Notes: generated by a model not told the origin, from the letters alone. A stretch of DNA of 64,000 nt from PALSA-911 sp963743035 (GCA_963743035.1 CAVUOB010000015.1:1-64000); one strand, 5' to 3'; shown: positions 16,252 through 25,759, counted from the first letter of the stretch. Numbers and translations are program-made.

Positions 16252-18588
16252 CTACGACCGGGCCCCGGCCTGCCGGCGAAGCTCCCGAGCGGCCGCGACC
16301 AGGCTTTCCAGCGCCGGTCTGACTTCCTCCCATTTGCGGGTTTTCAGCCCGCAATCCGGATTGACCCAGATCTGCCAGTCTTCCAGCCGCTGGCGCGCCA
16401 GGCCCAACAGCTCCGCCATCTCCGCCGCGTCGGGCACGCGCGGGCTGTGGATATCCCAAATGCCCGGCCCGATCTCGGCCGGATAGCCAGCCGCATTGCC
16501 GTCCTGTCGCGGCGCGAAGGCGTCGAGCAGTTCCATGCGGCTGCGTGTCGTCTCGATGGAGATCGCATCCGCATCCATGTCCGCAATGGCGGGCATGATG
16601 TCGTTGAACTCCGAATAGCACATGTGTGTGTGGATGCTGGTGGCATCCCCGACGGAGCTGGTGGAAAGCCGGAAGCAGGCGACTGCCCAGTCCAGGTACT
16701 CCGCCCAGTCCGCATGGCGTAGCGGCAGGCCTTCCCGGAAGGCCGGCTCGTCAACCTGGATAACCGGAATCCCGGCCGCCTCGAGATCCGTCACCTCGTC
16801 ACGGATTGCCAGCGCGATCTGGCGGCAGACCAGGGCACGCGGGACGTCGTCACGCACGAACGACCATTGCAGCATCGTCACCGGCCCGGTCAGCATGCCT
16901 TTCATGGGCAGGCTGGTCCGCGATTGGGCGTAGGCAGACCAGCGCACCGTCATTGGCGCCGGGCGCGATACGTCACCCCAGATGATCGGGGGCGCCACGC
17001 AACGGCTGCCGTAGGATTGCACCCAGCCATGCTGGGTGAAGGCGTAGCCGCTCAACTGCTCGCCGAAATACTTGACCATGTCGTTGCGTTCGAACTCGCC
17101 GTGCACCAGCACGTCCAGGCCAAGCTCCTCCTGCCAGCGCACCAGCTCGTCGATCCAGCCTTTGACCACCGTCTCGTAATCGGCTTCGGTCGTCTCCTGC
17201 CGCAGAAGGCCCGCCCGCGCCTGGCGGACTTCCGGGGTCTGCGGAAATGACCCGATCGTCGTCGTGGGGAACAGCGGCAGCCCGAGCTTCGCCTGCTGAG
17301 CGATCCTGCGCTGCGGATACGGGGTCGCACGCCGCGCCATGCCGGCCGTGATGCCGGCCAGGCGGCCCGCAACCTCCGGCCGGTGCACGCGCGGACTGGC
17401 CTGGCGCGACCGCACGGCCGCATCACTCGCGATGAGCTGCGCGGCGATCGCGGCCTCCCCCTCATCCAGGCCGCGGGCGAGCACCGCCACCTCCTCCAGT
17501 TTCTGCACCGCGAAGGCCAGCCACCCCTTCACCTCGCGATCCAGCTTGGCCTCCTGGGCGAGATCGACCGGCACATGCAGCAGACTGCACGACGGCGCCA
17601 CCATCAGCCGCCGTGTCCCGCGGATTGCGGCGACGCGTTGCAGCGTGCCAAGCGCCGCGCGCAGATCGGTGCGCCAGACATTGCGCCCGTCCACGACACC
17701 CAGCGAGAGCCATCGTTCCGCCGGCACCTCACCGACCACGGCGTCCAGCTCCGCTCCTCCGCGCACGAGATCGACGTGCAGCCCGGCCACCGGCAGGCGT
17801 GCGGCGGTGCCGAGATTGGCACCGAGCGGACCGAAATAGCTGGTGAGCAGGACGCCGGGCGTGGAGTGCGCGGCGAGCGCGCCATAGGCCAGGCCGAGCG
17901 CAACCTTGGCCTTCTCCGTCAGATCGAGCGCCAGCACCGGTTCATCCAGCTGCACCCAGGACGCGCCGGCCTCGGCCAGCTCTCGCAGAACCTGGGTGTA
18001 GAGCGGCAGCACACCATCCAGCAGGTCGAGCGGGTCGGAGTCGTCCGTCATCTTCGACAGCATGAGGAAGCTGACTGGCCCGAGCAGGACAGGGCGGGTG
18101 CGGACGGGAATCGTCATCGCCTCGCGGAACTGGGACAGCAGCCGGTTCGAGGTAAGCGTGAAGCGTTGGCCGGGCGACAGGCGCGGTACGAGATAGTGAT
18201 AGTTGGTGTCGAACCACTTGGTCATTTCCATTGCGGGCAGTCCGGGTGCAATGCCGGCCGCCCGCTCGGCGGCGGTGCCGCGGGAACCGCGGGCGAGAGC
18301 GAAATAAGTGGAGAGCGACACCTTTCCATCCGACCAGCCATAGCCCGGCGGGATCGCCCCCAGCATGCAGGCAGTGTCCAGCACGTGGTCATAGAGCGAG
18401 AAATCGCCCGAGGGCACATGGCTGATACCCAGGCCCACTTGCAACCGCCAATGCCCGGTACGGAGCGCCGCCGCCGATGCTTCAAGGCCGGCCTCGTCGA
18501 GCTCCCCGGACCAGAACCGCTCGAGCGCGGTCTTCAGTTCGCGCCGGTGACCGATGCGCGGGAAGCCGAGATTGCCCGCGACCGTCAT
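16252..18588 (-). CDS. metE: Cobalamin-independent methionine synthase
   Basis: 778 residues, full length for MetE. The opening NLGFPRIGHRRELKTALERFW is the family start. Zinc and catalytic ligands are visible in IHTHMCYSEF (His and Cys, about 655-660) and VNPDCGLKTRKW (Cys, about 740). QVDEPAFREGLPL and FPTTTIGSFPQT mark the C-terminal barrel. It transfers a methyl group from 5-methyltetrahydrofolate (polyglutamate) to homocysteine in the cytoplasm. A cobalamin riboswitch lies 145 bases upstream on the same strand, the usual arrangement by which B12 turns off the B12-free enzyme. That implies a MetH elsewhere. A GGGAGG ribosome site precedes the ATG. Confidence 0.95.
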   Translation of the reverse strand: MTVAGNLGFPRIGHRRELKTALERFWSGELDEAGLEASAAALRTGHWRLQVGLGISHVPSGDFSLYDHVLDTACMLGAIPPGYGWSDGKVSLSTYFALARGSRGTAAERAAGIAPGLPAMEMTKWFDTNYHYLVPRLSPGQRFTLTSNRLLSQFREAMTIPVRTRPVLLGPVSFLMLSKMTDDSDPLDLLDGVLPLYTQVLRELAEAGASWVQLDEPVLALDLTEKAKVALGLAYGALAAHSTPGVLLTSYFGPLGANLGTAARLPVAGLHVDLVRGGAELDAVVGEVPAERWLSLGVVDGRNVWRTDLRAALGTLQRVAAIRGTRRLMVAPSCSLLHVPVDLAQEAKLDREVKGWLAFAVQKLEEVAVLARGLDEGEAAIAAQLIASDAAVRSRQASPRVHRPEVAGRLAGITAGMARRATPYPQRRIAQQAKLGLPLFPTTTIGSFPQTPEVRQARAGLLRQETTEADYETVVKGWIDELVRWQEELGLDVLVHGEFERNDMVKYFGEQLSGYAFTQHGWVQSYGSRCVAPPIIWGDVSRPAPMTVRWSAYAQSRTSLPMKGMLTGPVTMLQWSFVRDDVPRALVCRQIALAIRDEVTDLEAAGIPVIQVDEPAFREGLPLRHADWAEYLDWAVACFRLSTSSVGDATSIHTHMCYSEFNDIMPAIADMDADAISIETTRSRMELLDAFAPRQDGNAAGYPAEIGPGIWDIHSPRVPDAAEMAELLGLARQRLEDWQIWVNPDCGLKTRKWEEVRPALESLVAAARELRRQAGARS

Positions 18589-18683
18589 GCGAGCCTCCCG
18601 TCGTTCGGGATGCGCCGGATGGGGAAAGCAGGGCGCAACTCAGCGCCCACATGACGGCGTACATCGCCGGGATTGGTTGGCAT
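18585..18683 (-). CDS. Short ORF (32 codons) between the B12 riboswitch and metE
   Basis: Opening at an ATG preceded by a TGGAG-type ribosome site, this frame runs 32 codons and its TGA overlaps the metE ATG (ATGA). It lies entirely between the riboswitch and metE, so if translated it would be the first thing ribosomes meet. The peptide is Arg/Pro-rich with no recognisable domain. metE also has its own strong ribosome site, so coupling is possible but not required. Confidence 0.35.
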   Translation of the reverse strand: MPTNPGDVRRHVGAELRPAFPIRRIPNDGRLA

Positions 18684-18732
18684 GGTCGTCTCCAGCCCCC
18701 GGTGCACCCCGCCCGGCAGCATTGGTTTGTGC

Positions 18733-18940
18733 GACGACGGCAGGTCTCCTGGCTCACGGCTCAGCGTCGCGGACCCTGTCTTCCCGAACCCTTTTCGGGT
18801 TCAGTGACCCGCCCCCGGAGGGGGCGGACGGGCTAGCGACTTGCCGCTGACAGTTGCGGGGGCAGCTGCCGACTTGCCCCCGGACCAGCGGTCCAGCCGG
18901 GGCTCACGGCATTCCCTTTTAATCCGCTCGCGCGGGACCA
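18733..18940 (-). ncRNA. Cobalamin (B12) riboswitch upstream of metE
   Basis: Read on the minus strand, the conserved series is present in order: AAAAGGGAA, then GCTGCCCCCGCAACTGT, then GGTCACTG followed by a strong hairpin (AACCCGAAAAGGGTT) and GGGAAG, and finally GCCAGGAGACCTGCCGTCGT, the 3' B12 box, at about 18733-18755. The element binds adenosylcobalamin-type cofactor and, in front of metE, is expected to lower expression when B12 is present. Confidence 0.95.
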
Positions 18941-19004
18941 TCGACACATAAGCATAACTTTATGTGCGTGCGCCAAGCAAGGGGGAAATAGGCGCTGCCT
19001 TGGT

Positions 19005-19259
19005 TCAGGCCCGCCCACCGGTAAACGCATTGAACGTGATCAGCGTATAGGTGTCCTTCACCCCCGGCAGCGTCTGGATCCGCTCGGTGACGAACTTGCC
19101 GGTATCCTGCTCCGGCTCCAGGTAGAACTTGCCCAGCAGGTCGTACTGGCCGGAGGTCGAATACAGCTCGGACAATTCCGCGACCTCGTCGGCCGCCTCC
19201 TGCGCCACCCTGTAGGCTTGGCCCATTTCACATTTAATCTGCACAAAGATCGCCCGCAT
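19005..19259 (-). CDS. Stand-alone Lrp/AsnC ligand-binding (RAM) domain protein
   Basis: 84 residues (MRAIFVQIKCEMGQAYRVA) that correspond only to the C-terminal effector-binding, oligomerising domain of Lrp/AsnC regulators. The phrases SGQYDLLGKFYL and IQTLPGVKDTYTLITFN are typical. There is no helix-turn-helix, so it cannot bind DNA alone; small proteins of this kind form ring oligomers that bind amino acids or modulate full-length Lrp partners. Start ATG 19259 chosen for family length. It lies between the fasciclin gene and the metE riboswitch, same strand. Confidence 0.8.
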   Translation of the reverse strand: MRAIFVQIKCEMGQAYRVAQEAADEVAELSELYSTSGQYDLLGKFYLEPEQDTGKFVTERIQTLPGVKDTYTLITFNAFTGGRA

Positions 19260-19276
19260 GCCGGAACTCCACACCT

Positions 19277-19327
19277 GAAAACGCCCGCGCCCCGCCGTCC
19301 TGTCCTTGGGGCAGGCGTCGGGGCGTT
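19277..19327 (-). terminator. Probable terminator after the fasciclin gene
   Basis: On the minus strand AACGCCCC...GCCCC pairs imperfectly with GGGGC...GGGCGTT, and the stem is followed by a short T run (TTTTC). The position is just downstream of the fasciclin gene stop and ahead of the Lrp-domain gene. Confidence 0.4.
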
Positions 19328-19394
19328 GTCATATTAGCGCATACCGTCCGGCGATTGCGCCTGGGGCGTGGAACCGGCGACGCGATCAGGCCCG

Positions 19395-20009
19395 CTAGGT
19401 GATCAGTATTGTATCGACCGGATAGATGATGCCGCCCGCGGTTTCGATCGGCGGCAGGATCACATTGGCCACCTGCTGCGTCAGCCTCGGATCGGGGAAG
19501 CCTATCCCGGTTTCCATATTGGGCTTCAGCAACAGCGTGAGCTTGCCCGGCTGCGTGCCGTCGGCGAAGAACTCCGTGCCGGCCAGGGTCAGCACCGGCT
19601 GTATCCGGCCCGCGAAGGCGGAGAGCGGGAAGACGCCTGCCACGAAATGCATCCGCAGCAACCCGATGACCCGTGCCCGGTTGTCAAACCCGCCGACGGT
19701 CCCGGGGGAGGGGTAGGTATCCGCTTTCCAACCGGGCGGCAGCTTGTCGTAGGCCCCGTTGATCGGCGCGAAAATCGTGTACTGCTTCGGGGAGGCACGC
19801 AGCGTCAGCCACATTCCCTCCTCCTGAATCACCCAGACGAAGGTGCTGAAGCGGGGGTCCGCCTCCAGGGCGGCCGCCAGGGCATTGCCGCCCGCCGGCT
19901 GACCGGTGGGGCCGACCGCCGGGGTGCACGCCGCCAGGCCAAGCATGCCGAGCGAACCCAGCACGAACCGGCGGCCCATGCGCGGTCCCGGGTGAAGAGC
20001 CATGGACAT
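19395..20009 (-). CDS. Fasciclin (FAS1) domain lipoprotein
   Basis: About 204 residues. The N-terminus has twin arginines (MGRRFVLGSLGM) and a lipobox (LGLAAC), so it is probably exported and lipid-anchored at about residue 34. The rest is one FAS1 domain with the H1-like YTIFAPINGAYDKLP block and the H2-like FVAG...GIIYPVDTILIT ending. FAS1 proteins mediate adhesion or surface interactions; function in bacteria is poorly defined. ATG 20009 is chosen because GGAGGG lies just upstream; an in-frame ATG 45 bases further up has none. Confidence 0.8.
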   Translation of the reverse strand: MSMALHPGPRMGRRFVLGSLGMLGLAACTPAVGPTGQPAGGNALAAALEADPRFSTFVWVIQEEGMWLTLRASPKQYTIFAPINGAYDKLPPGWKADTYPSPGTVGGFDNRARVIGLLRMHFVAGVFPLSAFAGRIQPVLTLAGTEFFADGTQPGKLTLLLKPNMETGIGFPDPRLTQQVANVILPPIETAGGIIYPVDTILIT

Positions 20010-20055
20010 GACAAACCCTCCTCTGGCGATCGATATGAAGGCAGATGAAACCAAC

Positions 20056-21198
20056 CTACGCCGGTGCGAACATCCGTTCCTTTTCGTCCTTCTTTTCGAT
20101 CGGCGCCGGCTCGATCTCGCCCTGGAACGCCGAGTCGCGCTGCAGCACCGGCAGCACCTTGTCGGCGAACAGCCGCATGTTGAGCTCCGCCTGATAGTGC
20201 GGCATGGATCCGAACGAGAATTCCGTCACCAGATGATCCATCCCGGTAAGCCGGCGCAATTCGCCGATCTGCTGGATGCAGTCATCGGGTGATCCCACGA
20301 CCTGGATACTGACATAGAAATCGGTGGCCTTGGAACGATAATTCGCGTCCTTCATCTTGGCGTAGGTCTTTCCCACCTTGGCGTAGGATTCGTAGCCCTT
20401 CACATTGGCCAGATGCCCGTCCGAGAAATGGTAATGGTTGTCGATCGAATCCCATTTCTCGCCGAGATAGCGATAGGCCCGTTCCCGCGCCTCCTCGCCC
20501 GTCGGCGCGCAGGAGATGTTGGTCAGGATGATCGGCGGGCGCGGCGTGTGCCCCACGCTGCGGGCGATCTCGCGGTAGCGGTGCACGTCCTCCGCCGCTT
20601 TCGGCCATTCGTTCTGCATCACGATCAGCATGCCGAAGCCGAGCTTGGCCATGATCTCCGAACTCTCCGGGCTGACCGACGAGGCATAGAAGCGTTTCTC
20701 CGGCGCGGAGATCGGCCGCGGCCGGATCGCCGTCTGCGGGATCTGGTAGAACTCGCCCTGCCAGTCGAAACTCTCATTCGCCAGCGCCTTCACCACCAGC
20801 TGCGCCGCCTCCACGAAGCGCGGCCGCGCCTCGTCCATCGGAATGCGGAAGCCCTCGTATTCGACGCTGGCCGCCCCGCGCCCGAAGCCCATCAGAGTGC
20901 GCCCGCCGCTGAGCACGTCCAGCAGTGCGATCTGCTCGGCAACCCGGATCGGATCATGCCAGGGCAGCACGATCACGCAGGTGCCGAGCGTGATCCGCTT
21001 CGTCCGTCCGGCATAGTAGCTGAGCAGCTGCAGCGGCGCCGGCGACATCGAGTAGCCGGTGAAATGATGTTCCAGGGCAAAAAGTGAATCGAAGCCCAGC
21101 GGCTCCGCCAGATCCCCCAGCGCCATGTGCTCGTTGTACAGCGCGACATCGGGAACGCCGGGCTGGGCAAGGACGCTGAGCGCGGTACCGACCTTCAT
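20056..21198 (-). CDS. LLM-class flavin-dependent oxidoreductase (bacterial luciferase-like)
   Basis: 380 residues of the luciferase-like monooxygenase barrel. Visible are FDSLFALEHHFTGYSMSP, RITLGTCVIVLPWHDPIRVAEQIALLDVLSGGR and FGRGAASVEYEGF, which form the flavin-binding face. Such enzymes use reduced FMN delivered by a reductase to oxidise an organic substrate, which I cannot name here. GGAG ribosome site upstream of the ATG. The gene is divergent from the thiamine-diphosphate enzyme gene (start 21352), with about 150 bases between. Confidence 0.85.
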   Translation of the reverse strand: MKVGTALSVLAQPGVPDVALYNEHMALGDLAEPLGFDSLFALEHHFTGYSMSPAPLQLLSYYAGRTKRITLGTCVIVLPWHDPIRVAEQIALLDVLSGGRTLMGFGRGAASVEYEGFRIPMDEARPRFVEAAQLVVKALANESFDWQGEFYQIPQTAIRPRPISAPEKRFYASSVSPESSEIMAKLGFGMLIVMQNEWPKAAEDVHRYREIARSVGHTPRPPIILTNISCAPTGEEARERAYRYLGEKWDSIDNHYHFSDGHLANVKGYESYAKVGKTYAKMKDANYRSKATDFYVSIQVVGSPDDCIQQIGELRRLTGMDHLVTEFSFGSMPHYQAELNMRLFADKVLPVLQRDSAFQGEIEPAPIEKKDEKERMFAPA

Positions 21199-21351
21199 GG
21201 CTTGTCTCCTCAGGAGGGTTTTCTACCGGTCAGTATGATCCCGCTACCCGGCCCGCGTCTATGGTCGCGGCGGGGCTGCCGGCGGTGGGGTGACGCACGC
21301 CGTTCCGGCGCCCTATGCTGCGCGCCACCAGGCAGGTGAGGAGACGAGAGC

Positions 21352-23118
21352 GTGGACACAATTCCGGTGCGCAAGAGCCGCATCACCCCCCGCATGGGCG
21401 GCCGCATCCTGGCGGACACGCTGGTGGCCCAGGGCATCGACCATGTCTTCGCCGTGCCCGGCGAAAGCTATCTCGATGTGCTGGACGGGCTGTACGATGT
21501 CCACAAGAGCCTCAAGCTCGTCACCTGCCGCTTCGAGGCCGGTGCGGTCAAAATGGCCGAGGCCTATGGCAAGCTCACCGGCCGTCCGGCGGCCGCCTTT
21601 GTCACCCGCGGCCCCGGCGCCTGCCACGGCTCCATCGGCGTGCACGTGGCGATGCAGGACAGCACGCCGATGCTGCTGTTCGTCGGCCAGATCCCGTTCG
21701 ACGAAACCGACCGCGACAGCTTCCAGGAAGTCGACTACCGCAAGATGTTCGGCCCGCTGGCCAAATGGGTCACGCAGATCGACCAGGCCCGCCGCATTCC
21801 CGAGCTCGTCGCCCACGCCGTGGACGTCGCCACCACCGGCCGGCCCGGCCCGGTGGTGATCGCGCTGTCGGAGGAGATGCAGAAGGACCTCGCCGAGGTT
21901 CCCGACCTGCCGCGCGTGCCGGTCTCCGTCGCCTATCCCGACCCGGCGGCGATGGAGAAGATGCGGACGATGCTGGCGAGGGCGGAAAAGCCGCTGGCCG
22001 TGCTCGGTGGTTCCTGCTGGAACCCACGGGGCCGCGCCTCCATCCGCGAATTCCTCACCGCCAACAAGCTGCCGGTCACCGTCGGCTTCCGCCGGCAGGC
22101 CAATTTCGACGGCACGCTGGACAATTTCGCCGGCGATCTCGGCGTCGGCGCTGATCCCGGCCTGCTGGGCAAGGCGAAGGAGGCCGATCTGATCCTGGCC
22201 ATCGGCACCCGGCTCGGCGAGGCGGTGACCCAGGGATACACGCTGTTCGAGCTCGCCGGCGACACGCCGATCATCCATGTGCATCCGGATGCCAGCGAGA
22301 TCGGCCGGGTGTTCCGCCCGGCGCTGGGCATCACCGCGGACCTGAACGCCTTCGCCGTGGAAGCGGCGGCATTGGAGCCGGTGCGGGCCCGCTGGGGCGC
22401 CTGGACCGCGGAGCTGCGCAGCCTGCGCGAGGCCCAGCGCTCGGTGCCGAACTACCAGGGCACGCTGAACCTGGCCCAGGCGATGCGCGAGCTCGAGGAG
22501 CTGCTGACCGAAGACGCCATCGTCACCACCGATGCCGGCAACTTCGCCGGCTGGGCGACGCGCTTCCTGAACTTCTCCGAAGACCAGCGCTATATCGGTC
22601 CGACCAACGGCGCCATGGGCTATTCGGTGCCGGCGGCGGTGGGCGCGAAGATCGCGTTTCCGGACCGCATGGTGGTCGGCATGGTCGGCGACGGCGGTTT
22701 CATGATGACCGGGCAGGAGATCGCCACCGCCTTCCATCACGGCGTGGCGCCGATCATCCTGGTGTTCAACAACCAGATGTACGGCACCATCCGCATGCAC
22801 CAGGAACGCAGCTACCCCGGCCGCGTCTCCGGCACCGCGCTGACCAACCCCGATTTCGCCAAATACATCGAGGCATTCGGCGGCCATGGCGAGGTGGTCA
22901 CCGAAACCGCGGAGTTCGCCCCGGCATTCAAGCGCGCGGTCGCCAGCGGCAAGCCAGCGGTGATCGAGCTGCGCATGAACCCCGAGCAGATCACCACGCG
23001 CGCCACCATCGCCGATCTGCGCGCGGCCAGCGGCAAGGGCAACGCGGCCAAGCCGGCAGCCAAGGCCAAGCGCGCCCCGGCAGCACCCAGGGCCAAGCCG
23101 GCGAAGAAGCGGGGCTGA
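21352..23118 (+). CDS. Thiamine-diphosphate enzyme, acetolactate synthase large-subunit-like
   Basis: 588 residues with the three-domain TPP-enzyme layout. The catalytic Glu is in LVTCRFEAGAVKMAEAYGKL (about 65), the middle domain contains GGSCWNPRG, and the TPP/Mg motif is MVGDGGFMMTGQEIATA...NNQMYGT (about 445-480). The C-terminus is a Lys/Ala/Pro-rich tail (about 560-588) not found in biosynthetic IlvB. No regulatory subunit (ilvH) follows. So a catabolic or decarboxylating relative is as likely as acetolactate synthase. Start is GTG 21352 with a GAGGAGACGAGAG ribosome site. Confidence 0.8.
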   Translation: MDTIPVRKSRITPRMGGRILADTLVAQGIDHVFAVPGESYLDVLDGLYDVHKSLKLVTCRFEAGAVKMAEAYGKLTGRPAAAFVTRGPGACHGSIGVHVAMQDSTPMLLFVGQIPFDETDRDSFQEVDYRKMFGPLAKWVTQIDQARRIPELVAHAVDVATTGRPGPVVIALSEEMQKDLAEVPDLPRVPVSVAYPDPAAMEKMRTMLARAEKPLAVLGGSCWNPRGRASIREFLTANKLPVTVGFRRQANFDGTLDNFAGDLGVGADPGLLGKAKEADLILAIGTRLGEAVTQGYTLFELAGDTPIIHVHPDASEIGRVFRPALGITADLNAFAVEAAALEPVRARWGAWTAELRSLREAQRSVPNYQGTLNLAQAMRELEELLTEDAIVTTDAGNFAGWATRFLNFSEDQRYIGPTNGAMGYSVPAAVGAKIAFPDRMVVGMVGDGGFMMTGQEIATAFHHGVAPIILVFNNQMYGTIRMHQERSYPGRVSGTALTNPDFAKYIEAFGGHGEVVTETAEFAPAFKRAVASGKPAVIELRMNPEQITTRATIADLRAASGKGNAAKPAAKAKRAPAAPRAKPAKKRG

Positions 23119-23128
23119 ACGGGCCGCT

Positions 23129-23977
23129 TCAGCCCAGCGCCTCCAGCACCAGCTCGAAGGTGATGCAGACCGGGTTCTCGCCCCGGATCAGCCAGCCTTC
23201 GTGCACCGCGCCCTGCATGTCCACCACCAGCATGTCGATGCTGGCGCGGAGCTCGCCGGCTTCATCGGTCTCCACCCGCCCGCTGCGCACCAGCACCTCG
23301 GTCGCGTGGTCCTGAACCTCCGCGCCATCGGTGAAGCGCGTGCCGATCAGGCTGCCCAGGCTGCCGCGCACGATGGCGGAGCGGATGCCGTGCCGCCGGC
23401 AGACTTCCTCCATCGCTGTGGCGATATCCTCGTTCGGCCGGATGCGCGCGACAATGAACCGCCCGGTGTCCTCACTCGCCGGAGGCTGCGGACGGAACAG
23501 GGTGAAGTTGGTCTCCGGGTCCGCCTCGGCCGCGATGCGCACATCCGCAAATGCCCAGGCGCGCACCTCCGTCGCCGCATGAACGAAGGTTTCATGTGGC
23601 ATCATATGGCCGCCGCGCCGCTGCCCGTCCGGCTCGGTCCAGGCGCCGTGGCAATGCACGAACGGCGCCCCGTCGCGCCAGCCGAAGGTGGCGGTGGCGA
23701 TCTCCACCGCGCTCTCTCCGGGCGTGCGCGGCTCGCTGAAATACGCGACATGGCGGGCATCCCGCGGCTGCGCCGGCACCACATAGACGAAGGGCGCCAG
23801 CGCCCCGCCCTCGAAGGCCAGCGCCGCGCTCTGCATTCCCGCCGCGACCAGCCTGTCGGTCAGCGCCTCGTTCAAGGACTTCCCCGGTTCCAGCCGGAAC
23901 GACATTTCCCGGCCCTGGGTAGCGAAACTCTCGATGCGTTCGCCCTGTACCGGGCCCGGCTGGATTAGATGCCGCAT
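23129..23977 (-). CDS. Tandem PPC/DUF296-domain protein
   Basis: About 282 residues with two copies of the PPC (DUF296) fold. The first covers about 25-140 (FVYVVPAQPRDARHVAYFS, CHGAWTEPDGQRRGGHMMP) and the second about 160-280 (RFIVARIRPNEDIATAMEEVC, with RSAIVRGSLGSL). Single-domain PPC proteins form trimers; some carry AT hooks, absent here. No enzyme function is established for this architecture. The ATG overlaps the stop of the GGT-like gene (TGATG), so it is the second gene of that operon and may act on the same substrate pathway. Confidence 0.7.
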   Translation of the reverse strand: MRHLIQPGPVQGERIESFATQGREMSFRLEPGKSLNEALTDRLVAAGMQSAALAFEGGALAPFVYVVPAQPRDARHVAYFSEPRTPGESAVEIATATFGWRDGAPFVHCHGAWTEPDGQRRGGHMMPHETFVHAATEVRAWAFADVRIAAEADPETNFTLFRPQPPASEDTGRFIVARIRPNEDIATAMEEVCRRHGIRSAIVRGSLGSLIGTRFTDGAEVQDHATEVLVRSGRVETDEAGELRASIDMLVVDMQGAVHEGWLIRGENPVCITFELVLEALG

Positions 23978-25759
23978 CAGCGCCCGACCGCGTAGCCCTG
24001 CATGCCCCGCGGATTGGCGCCGGCGAATATCTGCCCGTCCGGCTCGATCCGCGCGCCCGACAGCCGGCCTTCGGACCAGTCCTCGCCCTTCTCCGCCAGA
24101 TGCCCGCGCGCCAGCAGATCTTCCAGCACGGCGTCGTCGTAGCGCCCCTCGATCACCACTTTCCCCGGCCGTGCCGCGCGCGGCCAGAAACTGCTCGGCC
24201 AGTGCTCGGTGTGGAAATTCGGCGCGTCGATCGACTGCTGGATGTTCAGCTTGTGATGCACCATGCGCAGCAGCATCACCGGCTGCCACTGGTCCTGCTG
24301 CTCGCCGCCCGGCGTGCCGAAGGCCATCCACGGCTTGCCGTCGCGCAGCACCAAGCTCGGCGACAGCGTGGTGCGCGGCCGCTTGCTGCGGCGCCAGGCT
24401 GTTCGGCAGCCCCGGCTTCAGCCAGAACATCTGCCCGCGCGTGCCCAGGCAGAAGCCGAGTTCGGGAATCACCGGAGAGGATTGCAGCCAGCCGCCGGAC
24501 GGCGTGGCGCTGACCATGTTGCCCCAGCGGTCGATCACGTCGACATGGCAGGTATCGGCGCCGATCACGCCGAGGCGGGAGACCGTCGGCTCGCCCGCGC
24601 CGGCGGCGCGCGGCGCCATCTCCGCCCGGCTGGCCGCGTCGTGGTCCACGAAGGTCTCGAAGCCCGCCACATTGCCCGGCCGCAACGTCCATCGACGCCA
24701 TGCTCGCCGATCAGCTTGCGGCGTTCGTCGTTGTAGCCATCCGACAGCAGCACATCCATCGGCACCGCGACGAAGTCGGGATCGCCGTAGAAAGCCTCGC
24801 GATCGGCGAAGGCGAGCTTGGCCGCCTCCACCACGGTATGCACGAACGTCCGCGCCCAGCGGGTCCATGGCGCCGAGGTCGATGCCGCGCAGCAGCGCCA
24901 GTTGCTGCAGCAACACCGGCCCCTGGCTCCAGGGGCCGCATTTCAGCACGGTATGGCCGTGGTAGTCGTAGCCGAGCGGCGCTTCCACGCTGGCCGACCA
25001 GCCGGCCATGTCCTCGCCGCTGAGCAGGCCGCGGTGGTGCCGGCCGGACACGTCCAGCACGTCGGTAGTGCGGAAGAACCGGTCGACCGCCTCGGCCACG
25101 AAGCCGCGGTACCAGGCATCGCGCGCCGCATCGATCCGCGCCTCCCGCGTGCTGCCCACGGCTTCCCGGCACAGGCGCTCATAGGTGTCGGCCAGCGCCG
25201 GGCGGGCGAACAGGCTGCCGGGGGCGGGCACCTTGCCGCCGGGCAGGAACACCGCGGCCGAGGTCTTCCATTCGCTCTCGAACAGCGGCTGCACGCCGTC
25301 GATCGTGGCGCTGACGCGCGGCACGATGTGGATGCCGTTGCGTGCGTAACCGATGGCGAATGCCAGCACGTCGGCGAATTCCCAGGTGCCCCAGTCGCGC
25401 AGCATCAGGCACCAGGCATCGAAGGCGCCGGGCACCACCGCCGGCAGCAAGCCGGTCGCGGGGATCAGATCGAGGCCGAGCCCGGCGAATTTGTCCAGCG
25501 TCGCCGCCGCCGGCGCGGTGCCCTGGCCGCAGATCACGTGCTGCCGCCCGGTCTTCGCATCGTGGAGGATGATCGGCGCATCGCCGCCCGGGCCGTTCAG
25601 ATGCGGCTCGGCCACATGCAGCGTGAAGGCCGCCGCCACCGCGGCGTCGAAGGCGTTGCCGCCGCGCTCCAGCACCGCCATGCCGACCTGGCTGGCGATC
25701 CAATGCGTGCTGGCGACCACGCCGAAGGTGCCGGCGATCTCCGGTCGGGTCGTGAACAT
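23977..25759 (-). CDS. Gamma-glutamyltransferase-family protein, copy 2 (four +1 shifts as written)
   Basis: Full GGT family length, about 593 residues after correction. N-terminal GGNAFDAAVAAAFTLHVAEPHLNGPGGD and CGPWSQGPVLLQQLALL belong to the large subunit. The nucleophile Thr lies in GADTCHVDVIDRWGNMVSATPSGG. RTTLSPSLVLRDG and AFGTPGGEQQDQWQ belong to the small subunit. Breaks resolve as one extra base each near 24848, 24700, 24682 and 24395, joining for example MDPLGADFVHTVVEAAK and EHASMDLRPGNVAGFE. No signal peptide. ATG 25759 has GGAGAA eight bases upstream. It is translationally coupled to the tandem-PPC gene. It differs clearly from copy 1 at 8.5 kb, so this is not a recent duplication. 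Confidence 0.75.
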
